DNA from: Deltaproteobacteria bacterium
GTDB taxonomy: Bacteria; Desulfobacterota; Binatia; JACPRU01
DNA: 39,361 bases
Assembly (NCBI GenBank): GCA_016189835.1
Contig: JACPRU010000028.1
Coordinates: 1-39,361 of the forward strand
Reading direction: 5' to 3'
Below, one piece after another: positions 17,899-28,809 of this stretch. Both the position numbers and the translations under genes were made by a program. Every line of letters starts with the position of its first letter. Positions within the stretch are counted from its first letter, which is position 1. The notes beneath the pieces were generated by a model that saw only the letters and a list, made by a program, of their open reading frames with translations, had not been told where the DNA came from and did not search any database.

Positions 17899-19536
17899 TC
17901 AGGAGGAGGGCGGCGGATGAAACGGCGAGAAGCCCTTCTCGGCGGCGTCGGCCCACACGAGAGCCAGCGGCGTTCCGGGCGCGGAGACGGCGATCGCGTG
18001 ATGGCCGGCCGCGAGCCATAGCGGCCCGGCTCGAGCCGTCCCGTCGATCGTGGCGGCGACCGGGCCTGCCGGCGAGAGCAAGACATAGCGCCCCGGGAGC
18101 GCGATCTCGAAGCCGCAGGCGCCGTTCTCGTCGACCTCGAGGATCTGTCCCGCGACGCGCAGGAAGCCCACCGGAACGTAATTATCGAGCAGGAACCGCC
18201 GCGCCGCCGGCGGGAACCGCGGGCTGTCGGGAACGCTCACGTAGGTGCGCGTCGCCACCAGCCGCGCGGGGATGTCGTCGCGAAGCTCGCCGCGCCGGAA
18301 GCGCTCGACCGTGACGTTCTCGAACACGTGATCGACCGCCCGGCGGCGAAAGAGCGTTTCTCCCTTGAGATCGAGGACCGGATCCCGCGGGCCGGTCAAA
18401 CGCAGCACCTCGGCGACCAGACCGATCTTGCCGCTGGTGCCGTCCTTCCAGAGCGGCGAGAACCACAGCGCGAGGCCGACCTCGATCGCCGCAACCGAGA
18501 CCAGCAGGGGAACGGCCCTCGGCCGCGCCGAGCGGCCTCTCGCCTCGAGCACCGCCAGCGAGCCGGCGACCGCGAACAGCGCGGCGAAGGGATACCAGGG
18601 CAGGGAATTCTGCCGCGTCGCGAACGGCGAGAACGCGTTGATGATGGCTCCGTAGAGCATGGCGGCGGCGAAGATCGCCGACCGCGAGAGCCCACGGGAC
18701 GAGGAGCGGCGCCGGATCTCGCGCGTGGCGACGAGCAGCAGCGGGAGCGCGGCGGCGAACAGCAGGCCGCGCGGCAGGCGGTAGGCCCAGAGATCGGCCG
18801 CGCCGGCGTTGTGCAGGAGCACGCGATCGACGAACGGCGACAGCGCGCCGAGCGCGGCGAGCGCCGCGAGCCCCGCCGTGCAGCACAGCGTCGTTCCGGC
18901 CGCGGCTGCCGCCAGCGCGCCGCGCAGCGCTCGGTCGTGGAGCCATCGCCGCCGGCGCGGGTCGAGCGCCAGGGCGGCGACGACGCCGCCGCCGAGCGCG
19001 CCGAGCAGGACGGCCGTTTTCATCGAAGCGGCGAGGGCGGCGCCGGCGAGCAACCCGGCGGCGAACGAGCGAGCGGGGCGAAGCGGGCCGCCGAGCGCCA
19101 CGGCGATCGCCGCCAGCCACAGCACCGTCCACAGGTTGTCGGATCGGAACTCGACCGAGCTGAACAGGAACCCCGGCAGCAGGCCGACCAGCACGGCCGA
19201 CCAGACGCCGACGCGCGCCGAGAACAGGCTCCGGCCGATGCGGTAGAGGATCCACAGCGAGAGCCCGGCGAGCGGCAGCATGGCGAGGCGCATGGCGATC
19301 AGGATGTCCGCGCGCTCGCCGGCCGCCGCCGCCAGCGGGGCCATCAGCAGGTGAAAGAGCGGGGTATGGTTGTCGAAGAAATCGCGGTACGGGACCAGCC
19401 CCTGCGTCCACGCCCAGGCGACGTGCAGATGCTGCGGCTCGTCGCTGTCGAAGCGCTGGCGCAGCACGAGCGCCGCGCGCAGCACGAGCTGCACGGCGAG
19501 CAGCGCCGCGGCGATGCCCGCCTCCGCGCGGCTCAT
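17899..19536 (-). CDS. GT-C family glycosyltransferase (GT39/ArnT-like)
   Basis: A 545-aa integral membrane protein with about ten to eleven hydrophobic helices in residues 1-370, then a soluble C-terminal domain. The first extracytoplasmic loop has the family acidic motif (D30, D32, E33 in RQRFDSDEPQHLHVAW) followed by 'GLVPYRDFFDNHTPLFHLL', as in dolichyl-phosphate-mannose mannosyltransferase (PMT, GT39/GT83) relatives. Such enzymes move a sugar from a polyprenyl-phosphate donor to a lipid or protein acceptor on the periplasmic face. The acceptor is unknown. It lies 58 bp downstream of gatB on the same strand but is probably a separate function. Confidence 0.8.
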   Translation of the reverse strand: MSRAEAGIAAALLAVQLVLRAALVLRQRFDSDEPQHLHVAWAWTQGLVPYRDFFDNHTPLFHLLMAPLAAAAGERADILIAMRLAMLPLAGLSLWILYRIGRSLFSARVGVWSAVLVGLLPGFLFSSVEFRSDNLWTVLWLAAIAVALGGPLRPARSFAAGLLAGAALAASMKTAVLLGALGGGVVAALALDPRRRRWLHDRALRGALAAAAAGTTLCCTAGLAALAALGALSPFVDRVLLHNAGAADLWAYRLPRGLLFAAALPLLLVATREIRRRSSSRGLSRSAIFAAAMLYGAIINAFSPFATRQNSLPWYPFAALFAVAGSLAVLEARGRSARPRAVPLLVSVAAIEVGLALWFSPLWKDGTSGKIGLVAEVLRLTGPRDPVLDLKGETLFRRRAVDHVFENVTVERFRRGELRDDIPARLVATRTYVSVPDSPRFPPAARRFLLDNYVPVGFLRVAGQILEVDENGACGFEIALPGRYVLLSPAGPVAATIDGTARAGPLWLAAGHHAIAVSAPGTPLALVWADAAEKGFSPFHPPPSS

Positions 19537-19594
19537 GGACGCCGGCGCGGTCTCTCGAGCCTGCGCGTCGTCCGTGGGTCCGGCTCCATCCGCA

Positions 19595-21033
<1,439 letters not shown>

Positions 21034-21037
<4 letters not shown>

Positions 21038-22563
21038 CTCCGCGCCCCTCCGTCGCCCGGCCCGCCGGCCGGCCCTTGCGCCGCGCAGAGCGCGGGATCG
21101 GGGCGCAGCTCGTGCCAATCGGTCGCCTGCTCGTAGGCGTAGGCGGCCCGCAGCAGGCTCTCCTCGCCGAACGGCTTGCCGATCAGTTGCAGGCCGATCG
21201 GCAGCCCGCCGCCGTCGACGCCGCAGGGGATCGACATGCCGGGCAGCCCGGCGAGGTTCACCGAGATCGTCAGCACGTCGGAGAGATACATGGTGAGCGG
21301 GTCGGCGGTCTTCTCGCCGAGGCGGAACGCCGTGGTCGGCGCGGTCGGCGCGACCAGCACGTCGCACTGCTCGAAGGCGCGATCGAAGTCGCGGCGGATC
21401 AAGGTGCGCACCTTCTGCGCCTTGACGTAATAGGCGTCGTAGTAGCCCGCCGAGAGCGCGTAGGTGCCGAGCATGATGCGCCGCTTGACCTCGGCCCCGA
21501 AGCCCTGCTCGCGCGAGCGGCGGTAGGTCTCGAGCAGGGTTTTCGCCGCCGCGCGCCGGCCGTAGCGAATGCCGTCGTAGCGCGCGAGGTTCGAGCTCGC
21601 CTCGGCGGTCGCCACCAGGTAGTAGGCGGCGACCGCGTACGGCGTGTGGGGAAGCGAGACCATCTCCACGGCGGCGCCGAGCGACTCGAGCACCGCGATC
21701 GCCTCGCGCACGCCGGACTCGACCTCCGGCTGCATGCCCTCCTGGAAGTATTCGCGCGGCACGCCGACGCGCAGACCGTCCGCCTCGGGGCGCAGCGCGT
21801 CCTGGTAGCGAGGCACCGGCAGCGGCGCCGACGTCGAATCCAGCGGGTCGTGGCCGGCCAGCGCTTCGAGCAGGATCGCCGCGTCGCGCACGTCAGCGCC
21901 GAACGGCCCGACCTGGTCGAGCGAGGACGCGTAGGCGACGATTCCCTGGCGGCTCACCCGCCCGTAGGTCGGCTTCAGGCCGACGACGCCGCAGTACGCG
22001 GCCGGCAGCCGGATCGACCCGCCGGTGTCCGTGCCGAGCGCGCCGAGGCACTGTCCGGCCGCCACCGCGACCGCCGAGCCGCCCGACGAGCCGCCGGGCA
22101 CGCGGTCGAGGCTCCAGGGGTTGCGCGTCGGGCCGAACGCCGAGTTCTCGGTGGAGGAGCCCATCGCGAACTCGTCGCAGTTGGTCTTGCCGATCAGCAC
22201 CGCGCCGCGCTCGCGCAGGCGCGCCACCGTGGTGGCGTCGTAGGGCGGAACGAAATTCTCGAGGATCCGCGAGGCCGCGGTGGTGCGAACGCCGCGGGTG
22301 ACGAACACGTCCTTCAGCGCGATCGGAATCCCGTCGAGCACCGACCGCGGCTCGCCGCGCCGCAGCCGCTCGTCCGCCTCGCGCGCCTGCGACCGCGCCA
22401 GCTCGCCGCTCACGGTGAGGAACGCGCGCAGCCGCGGCTCGGTCGCGGCGATGCGCGCGAGGCACGCCTCGAGGATCTCGCCGGCCGACAGCTCGCGCCG
22501 CCGCAGCCGCTCGGCGGCCGCGGCGATCGTCAGCCGGGAGGGATCGAGATTCGATGCGCTCAC
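21034..22563 (-). CDS. gatA: Asp-tRNA(Asn)/Glu-tRNA(Gln) amidotransferase subunit A
   Basis: A 509-aa amidase-signature enzyme with the Ser-cisSer-Lys triad: K84 in IALKDVFV, S159 in PGGSSGGS, S183 in [16 protein letters not shown]. It releases ammonia from glutamine and feeds it to GatB. It starts at GTG 22563, overlapping the gatC stop (GTGA), and its stop overlaps gatB (ATGA), so gatCAB is one translationally coupled operon. An in-frame extension to 22857 overlaps gatC and is not coding. Confidence 0.97.
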
Positions 22564-22847
22564 TCGATGATCTTCGGGACGCGGAAGAAGCCTTCCCAGC
22601 GCTCGGGAGCGTTGTCGAGCAAGGCCTCGACGTTCGGGGCATTGCCGATGACGTCGTCTCGCAGCGGCGTGCCCACGTCGTGCACGTGGGCGGTGGCGGG
22701 CACGCCCTCGGTGTCGAGCTCGGCGAGCTTCTCCACGTAACCGAGGATCGCTCCCAGCTCCGCGACCAGCGCTTCCTCCTCCGCGGCCGACAGCTCGAGG
22801 CGGGCGAGATCGGCGACGTAGCGTACGTCCTCGCGGCGGATGCTCAT
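22560..22847 (-). CDS. gatC: Asp-tRNA(Asn)/Glu-tRNA(Gln) amidotransferase subunit C
   Basis: A 95-aa protein with the standard GatC pattern: [20 protein letters not shown] at the N-terminus, then '[36 protein letters not shown]' and the closing 'FFRVPKIIE'. It stabilises the GatA-GatB complex. ATG 22847 is the start; the frame stays open upstream through the palindromic repeat, but that part is not conserved. It is first in gatCAB, with palindrome copy C about 55 bp upstream in its promoter region. Confidence 0.95.
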   Translation of the reverse strand: MSIRREDVRYVADLARLELSAAEEEALVAELGAILGYVEKLAELDTEGVPATAHVHDVGTPLRDDVIGNAPNVEALLDNAPERWEGFFRVPKIIE

Positions 22848-22902
22848 CGCACTGCACGTAACACAGGCGGGAAGGGCGCTCAAATCGAGCCCGGCCGCGC
22901 CG

Positions 22903-22966
22903 AAAAAGGGGTCGGGAGTCTTTTTGCCGGAACCCGTTCCGGCAAAAAGACTCCCGACCCCTTTTT
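22903..22966. repeat. Dispersed palindrome, copy C, in the gatC/moxR divergent region
   Basis: A perfect 31-bp inverted repeat with a 2-bp centre: arms 22903-22933 (AAAAAGGGGTCGGGAGTC, TTTTT, GCCGGAAC) and 22936-22966. It is the longest and most perfect of the three copies. It lies between two divergently transcribed genes, so it cannot serve as an ordinary terminator for either; if transcribed it would sit in the 5' leader. Confidence 0.95.
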
Positions 22967-23030
22967 CATCGATCGGCCGTGTTGAACGGCCCCCGGGCCA
23001 TCCAGTAGCTTGATCGTCTGAGGGATTTCC

Positions 23031-23954
23031 GTGGTCGTGCAGAGCCGCATCCACAGTTTGATCGCCAGCGTGGAGCGCGTCATGAAGGGCAAGGGCGCCG
23101 CGGTTCGCCGGGCGGTGATCTGTCTGATGGCGCGTGGCCACCTGCTGATCGAGGACGGTCCCGGCGTCGGCAAGACCACGCTCGCCTCCGCGCTCGCGCG
23201 CTCGATCGGCTGCTCCTTCCAGCGCTTCCAGTTCACCAGCGACCTGCTGCCCTCGGACCTGATCGGCGTGTCGGTGTATCGGCCGGAGACCCAGGAATTC
23301 GTCTTCAAGGAGGGTCCGCTGTTCCATCAGCTGATCCTCGCCGACGAGATCAACCGCACCAGCCCGCGCACGCAGAGCGCGCTCCTCGAGGCGATGAACG
23401 AGGGCCAGATCAGCGCCGACCACCACACCTACGCGCTGCCGCGTCCGTTCATGGTGCTGGCGACGCAGAACCCGCGCGAGTACCACGGCACGTTCCCGCT
23501 CCCCGAGTCGCAGCTCGACCGCTTCCTCATGCGTCTCTCGATCGGCTATCCCGACGCCGAGTCGGAGCGCGAGATCCTCACCTCTCGGACGAGCAGCGCG
23601 GAGCTCGGTCCGGTGCTCTCCGCCGCCGAGGTGTGTGCCGCGCAGGATGCCGTCGAGGAGGTGCGCGTCGATCCCGCGCTGGTCGGCTACGTCCTCGACA
23701 TCGTCGACGCGACGCGCAAGTCACCCGCGGTCGCGCTCGGCGCGAGCCCGCGAGCGGCCAAGGCGCTGTACCGCGCCGCCCAGGCCGCGGCGCTGGTCGC
23801 GGGCAGCGACTACGTGCGTCCCGATCACATCAAGGAGCTGGCGGTCCCGGTGCTGGCCCACCGCCTGCAGCTGCGCGGCGAGGCCGGGTCGGACCTCGAT
23901 CGCGAGGAGCGGGTGCTGGCCGCGCTCCTCGAGGACGTGCGGGTTCCGCTGTGA
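23031..23954 (+). CDS. MoxR-family AAA+ ATPase
   Basis: A 307-aa AAA+ protein: Walker A GPGVGKTT in 'LLIEDGPGVGKTTLA', Walker B 'LILADEINRTSPRTQSALLEAMNEGQI', sensor 1 'MVLATQNPREYHGTFPLPESQLDRF' and an all-helical lid with a sensor-2-type 'GASPRAAKALYRAA'. MoxR ATPases act as chaperones for metal insertion or complex assembly and are typically paired with DUF58/VWA partners, as here. GTG 23031 has GAGGGA about 7 nt upstream. It overlaps the DUF58 gene by GTGA, opening a five-gene operon. Confidence 0.95.
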   Translation: MVVQSRIHSLIASVERVMKGKGAAVRRAVICLMARGHLLIEDGPGVGKTTLASALARSIGCSFQRFQFTSDLLPSDLIGVSVYRPETQEFVFKEGPLFHQLILADEINRTSPRTQSALLEAMNEGQISADHHTYALPRPFMVLATQNPREYHGTFPLPESQLDRFLMRLSIGYPDAESEREILTSRTSSAELGPVLSAAEVCAAQDAVEEVRVDPALVGYVLDIVDATRKSPAVALGASPRAAKALYRAAQAAALVAGSDYVRPDHIKELAVPVLAHRLQLRGEAGSDLDREERVLAALLEDVRVPL

Positions 23955-25060
23955 GCGCCGCGGCGTGGCTCCGGACGGCGCCCGTGCGCGCCCGGCGGTG
24001 GACCCGCGGCGTCGAGGTCTGGACGCAACGGATCCACCCGCACCGCCGCCTCCACCTCACCCGCGAAGGCTGGTTCTTCCTGCTGGTGACGATCGCCATC
24101 GGCATGGCCGCGCTCAACACCGGCCACAACCTCTTCTACCTCGTGTTCGCCATGCTGGTGTCGCTGATCGTCGTCTCGGGGCTGCTCTCCGAGCGCGCGG
24201 TCCGCCACCTGGCGATCGAGCGCCGCCTGCCCGCGGAGGTCTTCGCCCGCTCGGCGGTCGCCGCCGAGCTGCGCGTGCGCAATCGCAGCCGCCGCTGGGC
24301 GAGCTACGCCGTGGAGATTCGCGACGGCATCGAGGGCGAGGAGCGCCGCCGCATCGGGTTCCTCGACCGGCTCGATCCCGGCGCCGAGCGCTCGTTCGTC
24401 TCGTTGTGGACGTTCCCGCGGCGCGGCCGGCGGGGCTTTCGCGCCCTCCACCTGGTCACGCGCTTTCCGTTCGGCCTCTTCGAGAAGACCCGCATCGTCC
24501 CCGCCGGCGATCCGGTCGTGGTCTTTCCCGCGGTGTCCGGCGGCGCCGGTCGCCGCTCCTCGCGCGGGCTCGAGGGGCAAGCGCTGCGCAAGCATCGCAG
24601 CGGCGAGGAGATGATCGGCCTGCGCCGCAAGCTCGCCGACGACGATCCGCGCCGCATCCACTGGCGCGTGTCGGCGCGGATCGGCGATTGGATGGTCACC
24701 GAGCAGGCGGTGTCCGTCGATCGCCCGCTGGCGATCTTCTTCGACGGCCGTGGGCCCGCGGGCGAGGCGTTCGAGGCGGCGGTCGCGGCCGCGGCGACCC
24801 TCCTCTGGCAGAGCAGCCGCGGCGGGCGTACGGCGTGCCTCTACTCGTGGGCGGCGTCGTTCGTGGACGACTCTCCGCAGGCGCTTCGGGCGGCGCTCGC
24901 CTTTCTCGCCGAGGTCGAGGCGGGCGCGGCGGACGGCGCGGCGGCCGAGGAGCGGTTCCGGGCCTGGCGGATCGAGGTCGAGCGCAGCGGCGGCGGCGTG
25001 TTCGTGACCGCCGGCGAGGCCCCGAAGCTCCCGCCCGGAGCGGTGCTGCGCGTGGCATGA
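23951..25060 (+). CDS. DUF58-domain membrane protein
   Basis: A 369-aa protein. Two transmembrane helices at residues about 41-80 (WFFLLVTIAIGMAAL, LFYLVFAMLVSLIVVSGLL) are followed by a beta-rich segment and then the DUF58 core 'ALRKHRSGEEMIGLRRKLADDDPRRIHWRVSAR', whose R-x-G-(D/E)...R-x-I-x-W pattern is diagnostic. The C-terminal third has a VWA-like fold ('RPLAIFFDGRGPAGEAFE'). It is the classic partner of MoxR ATPases. It is coupled by GTGA to moxR and by ATGA to the transglutaminase gene. The biochemical role is unproven; cell-envelope assembly is often proposed. Confidence 0.92.
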   Translation: MSAAAWLRTAPVRARRWTRGVEVWTQRIHPHRRLHLTREGWFFLLVTIAIGMAALNTGHNLFYLVFAMLVSLIVVSGLLSERAVRHLAIERRLPAEVFARSAVAAELRVRNRSRRWASYAVEIRDGIEGEERRRIGFLDRLDPGAERSFVSLWTFPRRGRRGFRALHLVTRFPFGLFEKTRIVPAGDPVVVFPAVSGGAGRRSSRGLEGQALRKHRSGEEMIGLRRKLADDDPRRIHWRVSARIGDWMVTEQAVSVDRPLAIFFDGRGPAGEAFEAAVAAAATLLWQSSRGGRTACLYSWAASFVDDSPQALRAALAFLAEVEAGAADGAAAEERFRAWRIEVERSGGGVFVTAGEAPKLPPGAVLRVA

Positions 25061-27144
25061 GGCTCTGCTTCGAGCGCCAGTTTCTGCTCGCCGGCCACGG
25101 CCTGGCGCTGATCGGCGTGGCCGCGCTGGCGACCACGCACGAGGTGAGCCCGGCGTTCGTGGCGCTCGCCGGCTTCGGGTGGGCGTGGAGCCTGTGGCGC
25201 GAATGGCGCGGCAGGGGGCCGCGCCTCTCCGCCCGAACTGCCAACCTGTCGATGCTCGTCGCCCTGGCGCTGATCCTCGCCCCGGTGCTGCGGCGCGGCG
25301 CCTCGCCGGTGCGCGCCATCGCCGAGTTCCTGCTCGTACTGGCGGCGCTCAAAGGGGTGGCGCCGAAGGAGAACCGCGACTGGCTGCAGATCTACGTGCT
25401 GTCGTTCTTCCAGCTGCTGGCGGCCGCGGCGCTGACCGTCGAGCCGGTCTTCGCGCTGATCTTCCTCGCCTACCTGGTGCTGGCGCCGTGCGTGCTGGTG
25501 CTGTTCCTGCTGCGCCGGGAGGTCGGGGCTTCGGGCGGCGGGCGGCGGCTCGCCGAGGAGCCGTTCGTCGAGCCGTCGTTGTTCCGCTCGATCGCGGCGA
25601 CGACGTCGGTCCTGTTCGTCTCGACGCTGCTCATCTTCATCGTCTTTCCGCGCATGGGCGCGGGCTATTTCTCCGCCCCGTTCTCGGGCGGGACCGTGCT
25701 CGCCGGGTTCTCGGAGGAAGTCGGCGCCGGCGCGGTGGCGGCGCTCAAGCAGGACGACGCGGTCGCCCTGCGCGTCACGGTCGATCGGCCGGACCTCGTC
25801 GCGCAGACGCGGTACTGGCGGGGCGCGGCGCTCGATCACTTCGACGGGCGGAGCTGGCGCCGCCGGCCGCAGGAGCTGCGGCCGCTGCTGCGTCCGGAGC
25901 CGGGCACCTTCACGCTGTCCGAGCCGGCGCCGCACGCCTCGGTGATTCGCGAGGAGATCATCCTCGAGCCGCAGGACTCGGCGGTGCTGTTCTTCGCGGG
26001 ACGGCCGCTCGAGATCCGTGGCCGGTTCCTGGAGGTCTCGAGCGATCCGCTCGGCAACCTGCGCGTGCTGCGCCCGACCGGCGTGCGCATTCGCTATGAG
26101 CTGCTCGCCTCGCTGGCCCCGCGCCGGGCGGCGCCGAGCGCCGCCGCCGTCGCGCTGCCGTCGTCAGTCGATTCGCGAATCGTCGAGCTGGCGCGCCGCG
26201 AGGTCGAGGGGACGCGCGGCGATCCGGCGCGCGCCGCGGCGCTGCTGCGTCACTTCCGCCGGGGCTTCCGCTACACGCTGGCTCCGGGGGACCCCCGCGG
26301 CGAGGACCCGCTGGTGCGCTTTCTGTTCGAGACGCGCAGCGGCCACTGCGAGTACTTCGCCTCGGCCTATGCGGTGATGCTGCGGGCGGTCGGTATCCCG
26401 AGCCTGGTGGTCAACGGCTACGCCGGCGGCGAGTGGAACCCCTACGGCGGCTACTTCCTGATCCGCCAGCGCGACGCGCACAGCTGGGTCGAGGCCTACG
26501 TCGACGGCGAGTGGCGGACGTTCGATCCGACTCCGCCGGGAGCCCCGATCGAGCGCACGCTGCGCGCCCGCGTGGCCGACCTGGTCGACGCTCTGCAGAT
26601 GCGCTGGCACCGCTACGTGATCAACTACACGCTCGAGGACCAGGCCGACGCGGCGCTGTCGCTGCGCAACGCCGGCCGCCGGTTCTGGGAGAGGCTGTCC
26701 GCCGACTGGCGGCGGGCGCGGCGCGAGGAGAACGGCACGCCCCGCGAAGAGCGATGGCCGGCCGGACGGAGCCGGGCGGCGCTCGGTGCGGTCGTGCTCG
26801 TCGGGTTCACGCTGTGGGCGTGGCGGCGGCGCCGCCGCGCGGGCGCCGCCGCCGGGGCGGTGCTCTCGGCGGCGACTCGCGACTACCTGCGGATGCTTCG
26901 CGCGCTCGAGGGGCGGGGGCTCCACAAGCGTCCCGGCGAGACTCCCGAGGAGTTCTCGCGCCGGGCATCCGGCCGGCTCGAACGCGAGTCGGAGCGCGTG
27001 GCGCAGATCACGGCGCTCTACGAGGAGGCGCGGTTCTCGGGACGGGACGTGGCCCCGGCGTCGATCGAGCGCGAGGTCGATTCGCTGGTCGCCGCGCTCG
27101 GCGCCGCCCGCGACCGAGCGGGCGCGACCTCGGGAGGCGCGTGA
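25057..27144 (+). CDS. TgpA-like transmembrane transglutaminase
   Basis: A 695-aa protein: five to six N-terminal membrane helices (residues 10-215, with a DUF3488-type 'LQIYVLSFFQLLAAAAL'), a periplasmic transglutaminase-like domain, one more helix near 565-585 and a cytoplasmic DUF4129-like tail. The catalytic triad is intact: Cys431 in SGHCEYFASAYAVML, His475 in RDAHSWVEAY, Asp490 in TFDPTPP. It resembles Pseudomonas TgpA, an essential membrane transglutaminase, and the usual MoxR-DUF58-TgpA neighbourhood is preserved. The tail ('RRASGRLERESERVAQITALYEEARFSG') resembles the end of that family. It is coupled by GTGA to yraN. Confidence 0.92.
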   Translation: MRLCFERQFLLAGHGLALIGVAALATTHEVSPAFVALAGFGWAWSLWREWRGRGPRLSARTANLSMLVALALILAPVLRRGASPVRAIAEFLLVLAALKGVAPKENRDWLQIYVLSFFQLLAAAALTVEPVFALIFLAYLVLAPCVLVLFLLRREVGASGGGRRLAEEPFVEPSLFRSIAATTSVLFVSTLLIFIVFPRMGAGYFSAPFSGGTVLAGFSEEVGAGAVAALKQDDAVALRVTVDRPDLVAQTRYWRGAALDHFDGRSWRRRPQELRPLLRPEPGTFTLSEPAPHASVIREEIILEPQDSAVLFFAGRPLEIRGRFLEVSSDPLGNLRVLRPTGVRIRYELLASLAPRRAAPSAAAVALPSSVDSRIVELARREVEGTRGDPARAAALLRHFRRGFRYTLAPGDPRGEDPLVRFLFETRSGHCEYFASAYAVMLRAVGIPSLVVNGYAGGEWNPYGGYFLIRQRDAHSWVEAYVDGEWRTFDPTPPGAPIERTLRARVADLVDALQMRWHRYVINYTLEDQADAALSLRNAGRRFWERLSADWRRARREENGTPREERWPAGRSRAALGAVVLVGFTLWAWRRRRRAGAAAGAVLSAATRDYLRMLRALEGRGLHKRPGETPEEFSRRASGRLERESERVAQITALYEEARFSGRDVAPASIEREVDSLVAALGAARDRAGATSGGA

Positions 27145-27503
27145 ACCGGCGGGACCGCGGCCGCGACGGCGAAGACGCCGCGTGGGAGTACCTGCGCCGG
27201 CGCGGTTACCGGCTTCGCGAGCGCAATCTGCGCACGCGGCTCGGAGAGATCGATCTGGTGGTCGAGCGTGGCGAGACGATCGTCTTCGTCGAGGTGCGAA
27301 GCCGCCGCGGAGCGCGCTTCGGCACGGCGTTCGAGTCCGTCGGCCCGCGCAAGCGGGAGCGGATCGCGCGCCTGGCCGCGCAATATCTCGCGCGCGAGCG
27401 GCTCGAGGGCCGCCGCGCCCGCTTTGATGTCGTCGCCGTCGAATGGCAGGATGCCGGCCCGAACGTCGATCACCTGGAAAACGCCTTCGAGGTCCCCGAG
27501 TAG
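27141..27503 (+). CDS. yraN: YraN/UPF0102 nuclease-like protein
   Basis: A 120-aa protein of the UPF0102 family with the Holliday-junction-resolvase-like nuclease core: GEDAAWEYLRRRGYRLRERN, then 'GEIDLVVERGETIVFVEVRSRRG' (Asp and the ExK-like E-V-R catalytic strand, here with Arg where Lys is usual) and 'KRERIARLAAQYLARERLEGRRARFDVVAVEW'. The family function is not established. It starts at GTG 27141 overlapping the transglutaminase stop. Its stop is immediately followed by the serS ATG. Confidence 0.9.
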   Translation: MNRRDRGRDGEDAAWEYLRRRGYRLRERNLRTRLGEIDLVVERGETIVFVEVRSRRGARFGTAFESVGPRKRERIARLAAQYLARERLEGRRARFDVVAVEWQDAGPNVDHLENAFEVPE

Positions 27504-28778
27504 ATGCTCGACATCCGCGCCATTCGCGAGCGCCCCGACTTCTTCCGCGCCGAGCTCGCCAAGGTCGGTTACGCATCGGCCGAGCTCGACGCACTGCTCG
27601 CCGCCGACGGGGCCCGCCGCGCCCTGATCCACGAGGTCGAGCGCCGGCGCGCCGAACGATCCAGGGGATCGCGCGAGATCGGCAGGCTCGCCGATCCGGC
27701 CGAGCGCCACCGGGCGGTGGCCGAGATGAAGCGGGGCGGCGAAGATCTCGCTCGGCTCGAGCAGGAGCTGGCGGCCGCCGAGGCCGGGTTCGTGGCGCGG
27801 CTGCTCGAGGTGCCGAACCTGCCGCACCCCGCGGCGCCGGTCGGCCGCGACGAGAGCGACAACGTCGTGGTGCGCACCGTCGGCGCCGAGCAGCGCTTCG
27901 AGACCGCGCCGCGGCCCCACTGGGAGATCGGGCCCGAGCTCGGCGTGCTCGACTTCGAGCGCGGGGTGAAGATCTCGGGCTCGCGCTTCTACGTGCTGCG
28001 CGGCGCCGGCGCCCGGCTGCAGCGCGCGCTGATCGCCTGGATGATCGACCTGCACGTCGAGCAGCACGGCTACGTCGAGGTTTACCCGCCGGCCATGGTC
28101 AAGCGGGAGTGCCTGGTCGGCACCGGAAATCTTCCGAAGTTCGCCGACAACCTCTACCGGGACGCCGAGGAGGACTACTGGTTCGTGCCCACCGCCGAGG
28201 TGCCGGTCACCAACCTCTACCGCGACGAGATCCTCGACGGCGCGAGCCTGCCGATCCGCCACGTCGCCTACACGCCGTGCTTCCGCCGCGAGAAGATGAG
28301 CGCGGGGCGCGACGTGCGCGGCATCAAGCGCGGGCATCAGTTCGACAAGGTCGAGATGGTGAAGTTCGTCCATCCCGACGGCTCGGACGCGGAGCTCGAT
28401 TCGCTGCTCGACGACGCCGAGGACGTCTGCCGGCGCCTGGGCCTGCGACATCGCGTCGTCGAGATGTGCACCGGCGACCTCAGCTTCACGGCGGCGCGGA
28501 AGTTCGACGTGGAGGTGTTCGCGGCGGGGTGCGGTGAGTGGCTGGAGGTCAGCTCGTGCTCGAATTTCCGCGACTTCCAGGCGCGGCGGGCGAACATTCG
28601 CTTCCGGCCGCGCGGCGGGGCCAAGCCCGAGTTCGTGCACACGCTGAACGGCAGCGGCCTGGCGCTGCCGCGCGTGATGATCGCCGTCCTCGAGAACTAC
28701 CAGAACGCGGACGGCAGCGTGACCGTGCCCGAGGCGCTGCGCCCCTATCTGCGAACCGACGTGATCCGCCGGGCGTAG
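27504..28778 (+). CDS. serS: Seryl-tRNA synthetase
   Basis: A 424-aa class II synthetase. It has an N-terminal coiled-coil arm (residues about 30-105), motif 2 'TPCFRREKMSAGRDVRGIKRGHQFDKVEMV' (family: FR.E.G..G.dt.G..R.HQF.K.E) and motif 3 'TLNGSGLALPRVMIAVLENYQ'. It charges tRNA-Ser, and also the tRNA-Sec precursor where present. The FDH here uses Cys, so no selenocysteine is needed locally. The start ATG abuts the yraN stop with no gap. It is last in the MoxR operon and convergent with arsM 31 bp away; a GGGCG/CGCCC hairpin near 28770-28788 may help termination. Confidence 0.97.
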   Translation: MLDIRAIRERPDFFRAELAKVGYASAELDALLAADGARRALIHEVERRRAERSRGSREIGRLADPAERHRAVAEMKRGGEDLARLEQELAAAEAGFVARLLEVPNLPHPAAPVGRDESDNVVVRTVGAEQRFETAPRPHWEIGPELGVLDFERGVKISGSRFYVLRGAGARLQRALIAWMIDLHVEQHGYVEVYPPAMVKRECLVGTGNLPKFADNLYRDAEEDYWFVPTAEVPVTNLYRDEILDGASLPIRHVAYTPCFRREKMSAGRDVRGIKRGHQFDKVEMVKFVHPDGSDAELDSLLDDAEDVCRRLGLRHRVVEMCTGDLSFTAARKFDVEVFAAGCGEWLEVSSCSNFRDFQARRANIRFRPRGGAKPEFVHTLNGSGLALPRVMIAVLENYQNADGSVTVPEALRPYLRTDVIRRA

Positions 28779-28809
28779 GACGATCGCCCGCCCGCGCGCC
28801 CGGGGGATC

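Noticed and set aside
17188-18021. Open frame from 17179 beginning [10 protein letters not shown], resembling an IS21-type transposase start
   Set aside because: Only a few residues look similar; the rest overlaps the ComEA-like gene in another frame and lacks any transposase motif.
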